This document shows positions 1-5,006 of a stretch of 5,006 bases of DNA, in pieces. The notes under the pieces are model-generated. The model saw nothing but the letters and a program-made list of their open reading frames with translations, searched no databases and had not been told where the DNA came from. The stretch is taken from positions 1 to 5,006 of the forward strand of contig JAPPPA010000308.1 of the NCBI GenBank assembly GCA_028817755.1, in the 5' to 3' direction. A program made the translations under genes and the position numbers. Numbering within the stretch: the first letter of the stretch is position 1; every line of letters starts with the position of its first letter. This DNA is from Gammaproteobacteria bacterium. Lineage in GTDB: Bacteria; Pseudomonadota; Gammaproteobacteria; JAPPPA01.

Positions 1-1809
1 TTATTAGCTTGGCCGGGCATCATGGGCGAGTTTATGCGCTTTATGCCGATTACTTTGATTTCGGTGTTGGGCGCTTCGTTATTAGTGGAATTGGTGTTTG
101 TGCCGAATATGGGCGCGCTGGTATTCCGCAAACCGATTTCAGGCCGAGCGAAGAAAACGGATGAAAGCAGTGGTGGCTATCGCCATGTGCTTAAAGCTAT
201 TTTGCCTAACTCTGGCTGGGTAGTGATGGGGGCGGGCGGCTTTATGGTCGGCGCCTATGCCATCTTTGCGGTCGCCGGTAATGGTCTGGAATTTTTCCCG
301 GAGGTTGAACCTCAGCGTCTTGCCGTAGAGGTTCGCAGCCCCGGTGATTTTGCGATTCACGAGAAACACCGTTTGGTACGCCAAGTAGAAGATGAGTTGC
401 TGAAAATTGATGGCGTAAACAACGTGTTTACACGTATCGCTGATCGCTTTGATAACAACAGTGCGGGCACGATTGGTGTGTTGCAGCTGGAATTGGATGA
501 TTGGGACCGGCGTCCGCCAGCGGATGAAATTATTGAAGAAATTCGCGGGTTGATTGCGCCAATTATTGGGCTGGACGTAAAAATTGAAAAAGCCGAAGAG
601 GGGCCGGCTGCCGGCAAGCCCATTAACGTACAAATTTTGGCGTTAACACATGCTCAGCTACATGAGGCAACCGAGCTATTGCTTGCGCGTATGGATGAGA
701 TTGGCGGGTTTACCGAAGTGGTGGACTCGCGGCCACCTCCCGGCATTGAGTGGCAGCTGCATGTGGATCGCGCTGAGGCTGCGCGTTACGGCGTTGATAT
801 TGCCACTGTCGGGCAAAACATTCAGTTGCTGACGCAGGGCATTAAGTTAGGCGAGTATCGCCCGGATGACTTAGATGATGAACTAGATATCCGTGCTCGT
901 TTGCCGCGGGAGTCGCGTGACATTGAGTCTTTAGATCATGTGCAGGTATCAACAGCCAACGGCCAGATGTCACTGGGCGATTTTGTTCAACGTGAGGTTG
1001 AACCGCGTGTTTCAACCATTAATCGAGCCGACTCTAGTCGAGTGGTAACGGTAGAGTCAGAAGTGGCCCCCGGCATTCTGTCCGATCAGCAGCTGAGAGT
1101 ATTGGCTGCGTCTTTAGCAGAGCGTCCACTGATTTATGCGAACGGTGAAACAGTAAGAGTGCGTTTCAAAGGTGAGAACGAAGACTTGCAGGAGTCGATG
1201 GTCTTTCTGAGCAAAGCATTCATCTTCGCCGTTGTATTAATGGCCGCGATTTTGCTCACGCAATTCAACAGTTTTTATCAATCCTTTGTAGTGATGTCTG
1301 CCGTGGTGTTCTCGACCGGCGGAGTGATGTTAGGGCTGGCCTTAGCAGGTAAACCGTTTGGCGTGGTGATGAGCGGCATTGGTGTAATTGCGTTGGCTGG
1401 CGTGGTCGTGAATAACAATATTGTGCTGATCGATGCCTATAACGAGCTGCGGCGAAAAGGTTATGGATTAGTTGATGCGGTTGTAGAAAGCGGCGCACAG
1501 CGTTTTCGCCCGGTTTTGCTCACAACCGCGACCACGGTATTGGGTTTGACCCCAATGGTGCTGCAAATGAACGTTGATCTTGTGAATAGAGCAGTCAGCT
1601 TCGGTGCGCCTTCTACTCAATATTGGTCACAGCTAGCAACCGCTTTAGCCGGTGGTTTGTTATTTGCAACGGCGCTTACATTGCTGGTGACGCCTTGTAT
1701 GTTGGTACTGGGAGAGCGCCTGCGTTTGTTGTTAGGTATGCGCTTAAATGTAGAAGAAAACGAGGCGTCTCACGCGGCCCCTAACTTGGCAGAAAGCGAA
1801 ACCGCCTAA
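1..1809 (+). CDS. RND-family efflux transporter permease, C-terminal part (5' end outside window)
   Basis: Inner-membrane pump of the resistance-nodulation-division superfamily, which exports substrates using the proton gradient, usually with a periplasmic adaptor and an outer-membrane channel. The frame is open from base 1, so the ATG at base 22 is internal; 602 residues are visible of a usual ~1,030-1,050. Numbering from base 1: PGIMGEFMRFMPITL (5-19) leads into the segment matching AcrB TM6. TM7 is near 72-92, the periplasmic porter half spans about 95-395, and TM8-TM12 lie near 401-422, 428-450, 453-478, 502-521 and 543-571. R501 and T508 in TM11 match AcrB R971 and T978 of the proton relay, but the AcrB K940 position in TM10 is Asn (N471, within NNN 471-473). 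The TM4 aspartates lie outside the window. The tail from ~582 is hydrophilic. It is most like the broad HAE-1/AcrB-like group; substrate cannot be told. An adaptor gene may lie upstream. RND membership is near certain. Confidence 0.95.
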   Translation, partial: LLAWPGIMGEFMRFMPITLISVLGASLLVELVFVPNMGALVFRKPISGRAKKTDESSGGYRHVLKAILPNSGWVVMGAGGFMVGAYAIFAVAGNGLEFFPEVEPQRLAVEVRSPGDFAIHEKHRLVRQVEDELLKIDGVNNVFTRIADRFDNNSAGTIGVLQLELDDWDRRPPADEIIEEIRGLIAPIIGLDVKIEKAEEGPAAGKPINVQILALTHAQLHEATELLLARMDEIGGFTEVVDSRPPPGIEWQLHVDRAEAARYGVDIATVGQNIQLLTQGIKLGEYRPDDLDDELDIRARLPRESRDIESLDHVQVSTANGQMSLGDFVQREVEPRVSTINRADSSRVVTVESEVAPGILSDQQLRVLAASLAERPLIYANGETVRVRFKGENEDLQESMVFLSKAFIFAVVLMAAILLTQFNSFYQSFVVMSAVVFSTGGVMLGLALAGKPFGVVMSGIGVIALAGVVVNNNIVLIDAYNELRRKGYGLVDAVVESGAQRFRPVLLTTATTVLGLTPMVLQMNVDLVNRAVSFGAPSTQYWSQLATALAGGLLFATALTLLVTPCMLVLGERLRLLLGMRLNVEENEASHAAPNLAESETA

Positions 1810-1854
1810 ATTTGGCGGCAGGGCCAGACACAAATGGCGCTGTGCGCAGTTGCT

Positions 1855-1876
1855 TTGTTGCCTTAATCACAACAAA
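1855..1876. promoter_or_regulatory. Inverted repeat upstream of the MaoC-like gene, possible operator or hairpin
   Basis: TTTGTTG at 1854-1860 is the exact reverse complement of CAACAAA at 1870-1876, separated by nine bases. The arms are spaced like a site for a dimeric regulator, but they could also form a 7-bp RNA hairpin with no T-tract after it, so it is not a terminator. It lies about 70 bases before the gene start. No regulator motif is recognised and a chance match is quite possible. Confidence 0.25.
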
Positions 1877-1948
1877 ATGCACGCCACATTTTTCGCGCGG
1901 CAGTTTTGCTAGCGCTTGGTAACACCAATCAACACAGGTTGCGTAGAG

Positions 1949-2818
1949 ATGGCTAAAGCCACTGTTTTAGAGTTCAACAAACTTCCTTCGACTTTGCCGA
2001 CTTTCTTTAAAGCGGCTACAGCAAAGAAAGCTGGCCTTAAAGCTGGCAAAACCATTCCGTCTATTACCGCTAAGGTAAAGAACTTACCGATCGACGCGAA
2101 CAAGCTTCAGCGTTATCGCAAAGTGTGTGGGTTCCCTGGTGGTAAAGCCGTGCCAGCGCCGTTTTTGCATATTTATGCAGCGCCATTACACATGGCTTTG
2201 CTAACTTCGCCACAGTTTCCGTTGCAGTTGCTTGGTTTAGTACATATTCGCAATAGCATGACTCAGCATCGTCCAGTCATGGCGAACGAGAAGTTAAACA
2301 TTACGGTGAAAATTGATGGCCACCGCGAAACACCACTAGGCTTTGAGTTCGACATCATTAGCCAAGTACATGTGGGTGAAGAGTTGGTTTGGGATAGCGT
2401 GAGCACCAACCTGTCTCGTAAATCTGGCGGTGGCAAAAAAGGCGGCAAGAAAGCACCACCTAAGTTTGCACCACTAAAAGCTAGCACGAAGTTTGCTATC
2501 CCTGCGGGCACAGGCCGTAAATACGGTGCCGTAGCAGGTGATGTAAACCCAATTCACTTGTTTGATGCAACGGCTAAAGCGTTCGGCTTTAAAAAGGCGA
2601 TTATTCACGGCATGTGGACGCTAGCTAAGTCTGCGGCGGTTCTGGATTCGCAGCTGCCTCGTAAATTCCGTTACGACGTGGAATTTAAGTTGCCGATCTT
2701 TATGCCAGCTAAAGTTCAGATGCAGTACACCAATAGCAACGATGACATTACGTTGCGAGTGATGGATAGCAAAGGTGCTAAGCCACATATGAATGGCCAT
2801 ATTGAATTTCTTAGCTAA
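1949..2818 (+). CDS. MaoC-like double hot-dog protein, probable (R)-enoyl-CoA hydratase/dehydratase
   Basis: This 289-residue protein carries the MaoC/R-hydratase signature in its second half. GDVNPIH (197-203) holds the Asp198/His203 pair that hydrates the double bond in this family, and GF-x5-HGM follows at 213-222. The C-terminal hot-dog domain covers about 180-289. The N-terminal half (about 30-155) lacks the signature and is probably the degenerate second hot-dog of a fused dimer, as in eukaryotic-type hydratase 2. A lysine/glycine-rich linker (158-172) joins the halves. The expected reaction is reversible hydration of trans-2-enoyl-CoA to (R)-3-hydroxyacyl-CoA in the cytoplasm; natural substrate unknown. 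The frame is open back to a TTG at 1916, but the ATG at 1949 is preferred: it has AGG at 1936-1938 ten bases ahead and begins MAKATVLEF. The Shine-Dalgarno match is weak. It is transcribed alone toward rsmJ. Family is confident, activity inferred. Confidence 0.88.
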   Translation: MAKATVLEFNKLPSTLPTFFKAATAKKAGLKAGKTIPSITAKVKNLPIDANKLQRYRKVCGFPGGKAVPAPFLHIYAAPLHMALLTSPQFPLQLLGLVHIRNSMTQHRPVMANEKLNITVKIDGHRETPLGFEFDIISQVHVGEELVWDSVSTNLSRKSGGGKKGGKKAPPKFAPLKASTKFAIPAGTGRKYGAVAGDVNPIHLFDATAKAFGFKKAIIHGMWTLAKSAAVLDSQLPRKFRYDVEFKLPIFMPAKVQMQYTNSNDDITLRVMDSKGAKPHMNGHIEFLS

Positions 2819-2834
2819 GCGCTAGGTGCTTCAC

Positions 2835-2865
2835 AAAAAAAGCCGGGCATTGCCCGGCTTTTTTT
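2835..2865. terminator. Bidirectional rho-independent terminator between convergent genes
   Basis: An 8-bp GC-rich stem (AGCCGGGC at 2841-2848 with GCCCGGCT at 2852-2859) encloses an ATT loop. It is flanked by A residues on the left (2835-2841) and T residues on the right (2859-2865). The symmetry gives a hairpin plus U-tract on both strands, so it ends the MaoC-like gene on the plus strand and rsmJ on the minus strand. The rsmJ stop codon overlaps the right-hand tract. Confidence 0.93.
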
Positions 2866-3457
2866 ATGGCTGTAAATAAATGTCGTAACGAATGGCCTTG
2901 CCTTCGTCACTAAAGCTCGGAGCTTGGCCCGCCAAATGCGGCGCGGAAGGTGGGCGTTTTACAATAATGCGCTTGCTGGCAAAGGCTTTTGCTACATTCA
3001 GTAAAGCGAGTTCTTCTTCTGCAGAGGCTGGTGTTTCGTGCTGCTGGAGTAATTGCGCTTCTTTAGTTACCGCTGCGCTTTTATTTCGCTCTGGAAACAT
3101 GGGATCTAGGTAAACCACCTCAAACCTTAAGTTGCTTTCCCATGTTAAAGCATCGGTGTTTAGGTGTTGAATGCGGTTGGCGGTATCCTCAAAGCCGGTG
3201 TCTTTGGCGAAGTCGCTAAGGGCCTTTTGGGCGATGGTGTACAGCTCCTGGTTTCGCTCCAATGCGGTCACTTGGTAGCCGCAGCGGGCTAATATCAAAC
3301 TGTCTTGTAGTAAGCCCGAGGTCATATCCAATATGACCCCGGTGCGCGCCGGCTTGCAGAGCTTCGCAAGGCGCTCGTGCTGGCCTTTTTTAAGCCGTTG
3401 CCAGTATGCGCCGCTTGTGTAGGAAAACGCTTGTTGCGAGATGTCTTTGTCGCTCAT
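2864..3457 (-). CDS. rsmJ: 16S rRNA (guanine1516-N2)-methyltransferase RsmJ, short form
   Basis: Class I AdoMet-dependent methyltransferase that, in E. coli, methylates N2 of G1516 in 16S rRNA. Of the 197 residues, the AdoMet-binding motif I is DMTSGLLQD (44-52), matching the family's D-x-T-x-G-x3-D. Motif II is ALERN (65-69). The catalytic motif is YLDPMFP (116-122), followed by KSA (126-128), and the late strand is VKRP (166-169). The end, YDIYLQP, resembles the family's FDIY ending. E. coli RsmJ, as I recall it, is about 250 residues, with some 50 more before motif I. The usual glycine/arginine-rich approach to motif I is replaced here by RLKKGQHERLAK (21-32). A TAG at 3469-3467 in frame, four codons before the ATG, blocks extension. 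There is no good Shine-Dalgarno sequence before the ATG. It converges on the MaoC-like gene and diverges from the crotonase gene. Identity is strong; the start is less certain. Confidence 0.9.
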   Translation of the reverse strand: MSDKDISQQAFSYTSGAYWQRLKKGQHERLAKLCKPARTGVILDMTSGLLQDSLILARCGYQVTALERNQELYTIAQKALSDFAKDTGFEDTANRIQHLNTDALTWESNLRFEVVYLDPMFPERNKSAAVTKEAQLLQQHETPASAEEELALLNVAKAFASKRIIVKRPPSAPHLAGQAPSFSDEGKAIRYDIYLQP

Positions 3458-3463
3458 GCGCCT

Positions 3464-3469
3464 ATTCTA
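3464..3469 (-). promoter_or_regulatory. Possible -10 element for rsmJ, placed for a leaderless transcript
   Basis: On the minus strand TAGAAT (5 of 6 to TATAAT) lies six bases before the rsmJ ATG, so transcription would begin at or next to the start codon. The hexamer 17 bases upstream (GCTCTG) is a poor -35. This is suggestive only; a promoter further upstream in the 3470-3586 region is equally possible. Confidence 0.22.
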
Positions 3470-3538
3470 CGTGAGGAAACTGGCAGCAGAGCAGGGGATT
3501 TATGGCGCTGCCGCTATAGTTGCACGCGCTACCTCGCT

Positions 3539-3544
3539 TAGAAT
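3539..3544 (+). promoter_or_regulatory. Candidate -10 element for the crotonase gene
   Basis: TAGAAT (5 of 6 to TATAAT) sits 43 bases before the crotonase start, a reasonable distance for a short leader. No convincing -35 is present at 16-18 bp: TTGCAC at 3520-3525 is only 13 bp away. A second hexamer, TATAGT at 3515-3520, is also 5 of 6. The promoter must lie in this 129-base divergent gap, but its exact position is uncertain. Confidence 0.3.
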
Positions 3545-3574
3545 GCGGGCACAAATTTTCAGACCCATTACAAC

Positions 3575-3578
3575 AGGA
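3575..3578 (+). promoter_or_regulatory. Ribosome binding site of the crotonase gene
   Basis: AGGA within ACAGGAAA lies eight bases before the ATG at 3587. It is the clearest Shine-Dalgarno sequence in the window and fixes this start over any alternative. Confidence 0.8.
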
Positions 3579-3586
3579 AATACTCA

Positions 3587-4390
3587 ATGTCTGATCGCGT
3601 TTTACTCGATATCCGTGATGATGTCGCCTACGTAACCTTCAATCGCCCAGATAAGTACAACGGCCTTGACCGTGAAATGATGTTGGCGATGGTCGATACC
3701 GCTAAAAAGATCAAAAAAGATCGCAGTATCCGTGCCGTTATTTTGCAAGGTGAAGGCAAGGCCTTCTGCGCGGGCTTAGACTTTGCAAGCTGGAGTAAGA
3801 CGCCAGCTAAATTGGCCGCTGCTTTCCTGAAGCCACGCCCTGGCACCACTAACTTGGTACAAGAAGTTGCATGGTGCTGGCGTAAGTTGTCTATACCAGT
3901 TATTGCCGTGACTCGTGGTCATTGTTTTGGTGGCGGTATTCAAATTGCTTTGGCTGCGGATTTTCGTTTCACCACGCCAGATTGTGAATTTTCAATCATG
4001 GAAATTAAGTGGGGCATGATTCCTGATATGACCGGCACCATTCCATTGCGTGAACTAACCAGCATGGATGTAGCAAAAGAACTCACCATGACCGGTCGAA
4101 TCTTTAAGGGTAATGAGGCGATGGCGTTGGGCTTGGTGACTGGTGTGTCGGATGACCCGCTAAAAGACGCAGAAGAGCTTGTAGCGGCAATCAAAACGCG
4201 TTCCCCAGATGGTGTGTCTGCGGCAAAAGCGCTGTTCCATAAAACTTGGAGCGCGAGTGAGAGTAGTGCGCTTGGTACCGAGAGTATTATTCAGGCCAAA
4301 GTGTTGGCAGGTAAAAACCAGCGGATCGTGACCAAGGCTAATTTTGCTAAGAAACTGCCTAAGTTTATTACTCGCCAATTTGACTACTAG
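3587..4390 (+). CDS. Crotonase-family enoyl-CoA hydratase/isomerase
   Basis: This 267-residue cytoplasmic protein has the full crotonase fold and normal length. NRPDKYNGLD (19-28) is the N-terminal signature. AFCAGLD (59-65) and the glycine run in GHCFGGGIQIALAAD (111-125) form the oxyanion hole that stabilises the acyl-CoA thioester enolate. Aligned to rat mitochondrial hydratase, Glu144 becomes Gln119 and Glu164 is kept as Glu139. Asp147 lies eight residues on, where dienoyl-CoA isomerase has its third acidic residue. I recall the same Gln in a proteobacterial subgroup of unassigned enoyl-CoA hydratases ending in a KNQ...K...PKF tail, as seen here (243-260). The reaction could be hydration or double-bond isomerisation; fatty-acid beta-oxidation is likely but unproven. 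AGGA at 3575-3578, eight bases before the ATG, is a good ribosome site. It is a single-gene unit closed by its own terminator. Family certain, reaction unsure. Confidence 0.95.
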   Translation: MSDRVLLDIRDDVAYVTFNRPDKYNGLDREMMLAMVDTAKKIKKDRSIRAVILQGEGKAFCAGLDFASWSKTPAKLAAAFLKPRPGTTNLVQEVAWCWRKLSIPVIAVTRGHCFGGGIQIALAADFRFTTPDCEFSIMEIKWGMIPDMTGTIPLRELTSMDVAKELTMTGRIFKGNEAMALGLVTGVSDDPLKDAEELVAAIKTRSPDGVSAAKALFHKTWSASESSALGTESIIQAKVLAGKNQRIVTKANFAKKLPKFITRQFDY

Positions 4391-4413
4391 GCGCGAGTTG
4401 CTGAATTAGAAAG

Positions 4414-4439
4414 TGCCCGCTGATTGCGGGCATTTTTTT
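4414..4439 (+). terminator. Rho-independent terminator of the crotonase gene
   Basis: TGCCCGC (4414-4420) pairs with GCGGGCA (4426-4432) around a TGATT loop, followed directly by seven T residues (4433-4439). It begins 24 bases after the crotonase stop codon. The T-tract is also the left arm of a second possible hairpin with the A-tract at 4455-4460. Confidence 0.92.
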
Positions 4440-4470
4440 GCCCAGAGTTGGGGCAAAAAATTTAGGCAAT

Positions 4471-4500
4471 AAAAAACCCAGCTAAAAAGCTGGGTTTTTT
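4471..4500. terminator. Terminator downstream of tRNA-Asn, bidirectional in form
   Basis: CCCAGCT (4477-4483) pairs with AGCTGGG (4488-4494) around an AAAA loop, with six A residues before and six T residues after. On the minus strand it starts six bases past the encoded CCA of the tRNA, so its main job is ending the tRNA transcript. By symmetry it also backs up the crotonase terminator on the plus strand. Confidence 0.9.
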
Positions 4501-4505
4501 GAAGA

Positions 4506-4581
4506 TGGCTCCCCGGGACGGGCTCGAACCGCCGACCTAGTGATTAACAGTCACCCGCTCTACCAACTGAGCTACCAGGGA
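4506..4581 (-). tRNA. tRNA-Asn, anticodon GTT
   Basis: This 76-base tRNA reads AAC/AAU codons. It folds fully by eye on the minus strand. The acceptor stem is TCCCTGG with CCGGGGA (one G-U pair), then discriminator G and an encoded CCA (4508-4506). The D-arm is GCTC/GAGC around AGTTGGTA. The anticodon stem is GGTGA/TCACT with loop CTGTTAA, and the anticodon GTT is at 4548-4546. The variable loop is AGGTC, and the T-arm is GGCGG/CCGTC around TTCGAGC. No intron or mismatch is seen. It lies downstream of an aminotransferase gene on the same strand, with its own promoter (4616-4644) and terminator (4471-4500). No duplicated 3' end that would suggest an integrated element is present in the window. 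Confidence 0.98.
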
Positions 4582-4615
4582 ATTGCGCTTCGGTTAGTCC
4601 CTCAGCGCGGCGCGT

Positions 4616-4644
4616 ATATTAGGGAAACGCGCCTTGTGTGGCAA
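4616..4644 (-). promoter_or_regulatory. Sigma-70 promoter of tRNA-Asn
   Basis: On the minus strand TTGCCA (4644-4639, 5 of 6 to TTGACA) and TAATAT (4621-4616, 4 of 6 to TATAAT) are separated by exactly 17 bp. The following discriminator (ACGCGCC, 4615-4609) is GC-rich, as is typical of stable-RNA promoters under stringent control. The predicted start near 4609 would leave a leader of about 27 bases for RNase P to remove. A-tracts further upstream may act as an UP element. Confidence 0.75.
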
Positions 4645-4658
4645 GGCCGAAAACAGCC

Positions 4659-4674
4659 TTTTTTCACTTTTTTT
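4659..4674 (-). promoter_or_regulatory. A-tracts upstream of the tRNA-Asn promoter, possible UP element
   Basis: Read on the minus strand, seven A residues (4674-4668) and six A residues (4664-4659) are separated by GTG. They fall at roughly -65 to -50 from the predicted start. That overlaps the distal site where the RNA polymerase alpha subunit binds at rRNA and tRNA promoters. The role is inferred from position and composition alone. Confidence 0.4.
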
Positions 4675-4694
4675 ACGATTACCTAGTTCAGTGC

Positions 4695-5006
4695 CTATTT
4701 GGCAACGCAATCAGCAATGCGCTGGATGGCGTTTTGCAGGTTTTCCATGCTGGTAGCAAACGACAAACGCATGTGACCAGGTGTGCCGAAAGCTGAACCA
4801 GGCACCAGTGCAACACCGGCGTTTTCAATCAGGTATTCACCCAGCTGAAGGTCATCTTCGATACCGCCTAGGCGATCAATCACTTTCTGGAAAGAAGGGA
4901 AGGCGTAGAAGGTGCCGTCAGACTCAATGCACTCAACATCTGGAATAGCGTTTAGCGCTTCAACAACAAAGTCATGCCGCTCTTTAAATGCTTGCAACAT
5001 ATCTTT
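4695..5006 (-). CDS. Class I PLP-dependent aminotransferase, aspartate aminotransferase-like, C-terminal part
   Basis: The last 103 residues of a fold-type I aminotransferase; the start and the PLP-binding lysine lie beyond the right edge of the window, and the frame is open to base 5006. Visible family features are GTFYAFPSF (31-39), which starts the small-domain strand, GVALVPGSAFG (64-74), and MRLSFATS (79-86), whose Arg80 should bind the substrate alpha-carboxylate. A closing helix, ENLQNAIQRI (88-97), follows. These match the prokaryotic Ib group of aspartate aminotransferases (Thermus-type), which move the amino group between aspartate and 2-oxoglutarate. Related aminotransferases with tyrosine or prephenate activity cannot be excluded. 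The full protein should be about 390-400 residues. No terminator is seen between its TAG and the tRNA-Asn promoter, so some read-through into the tRNA is possible. From memory, Pseudomonas has uvrB and tRNA-Asn around a similar gene. Confidence 0.88.
   Translation of the reverse strand, partial: KDMLQAFKERHDFVVEALNAIPDVECIESDGTFYAFPSFQKVIDRLGGIEDDLQLGEYLIENAGVALVPGSAFGTPGHMRLSFATSMENLQNAIQRIADCVAK

Noticed and set aside
139..633. 164-residue open frame on the minus strand inside the RND gene
   Set aside because: It lies wholly antisense to a clear RND coding region, and its predicted protein shows no family motif or domain pattern. It is a by-product of codon use in the real gene.
1802..1818. 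CCGCC/GGCGG inverted repeat over the RND stop codon as a terminator
   Set aside because: The stem is only five pairs and is not followed by a T-tract, so it lacks the form of a rho-independent terminator.
1916..1948. TTG start extending the MaoC-like protein by 11 residues
   Set aside because: It has no ribosome site, and the added residues look like translated leader. The ATG at 1949 starts a more typical N-terminus.
3441..3635. 64-residue plus-strand open frame spanning the rsmJ start and the divergent gap
   Set aside because: It overlaps rsmJ antisense and the crotonase start, has no recognisable motif, and fills a gap that must contain promoters.
3940..4378. Minus-strand open frames of 72-84 residues inside the crotonase gene
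   Set aside because: They are antisense to a well-supported gene and have no independent start signal or family resemblance.
4506..4581. tRNA-Asn as an attachment site for an integrated element
   Set aside because: No integrase gene, no direct repeat of the tRNA 3' end and no change in gene character is seen on either side within the window.
1..5006. A previously undescribed multi-gene system (defence, toxin-antitoxin, biosynthetic cluster)
   Set aside because: Every substantial open frame belongs to a recognised housekeeping or metabolic family. Strand changes and terminators break the window into unrelated units, and no unassigned conserved gene remains.

Overview
The window looks like ordinary chromosome from a gammaproteobacterium, probably a marine or environmental one. 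The pointers are an RsmJ-type 16S rRNA methyltransferase (a family I know mainly from gammaproteobacteria), a tRNA-Asn gene with encoded CCA beside an aspartate-aminotransferase-like gene (an arrangement I remember from Pseudomonas relatives), and a base composition that looks close to even. I cannot name the species. There is no sign of a transposon, phage, CRISPR array, toxin-antitoxin pair or integration scar.

Layout, left to right. Bases 1-1809 (+) hold the C-terminal ~600 residues of an RND efflux pump whose start lies before the window. A 139-base gap (1810-1948) contains a 7-bp inverted repeat but no clear terminator. Next is a 289-residue MaoC-like double hot-dog protein (1949-2818, +), which converges on rsmJ (2864-3457, -). 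The two share a strong bidirectional terminator (2835-2865). A 129-base divergent region then separates rsmJ from a crotonase-family enoyl-CoA hydratase/isomerase (3587-4390, +) with a good Shine-Dalgarno sequence. Its terminator (4414-4439) is followed by a second, symmetrical terminator (4471-4500) serving the tRNA-Asn(GTT) gene on the other strand (4506-4581, -). That tRNA has its own recognisable promoter with A-tracts upstream. The window ends with the last 103 codons of a class I PLP aminotransferase (4695-5006, -).

The genes do not form one operon: the terminators and strand changes split them into about five transcription units. The only functional theme is acyl-CoA chemistry. The MaoC-like protein and the crotonase belong to two unrelated folds that can both act on enoyl-CoA, and they flank rsmJ on the same strand. 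Whether they share a pathway cannot be told from this sequence. I found no convincing new biological system. The items most worth a second look are the non-standard catalytic set of the crotonase, the short N-terminus of RsmJ with a possibly leaderless start, and the lysine-rich insert in the MaoC-like protein.
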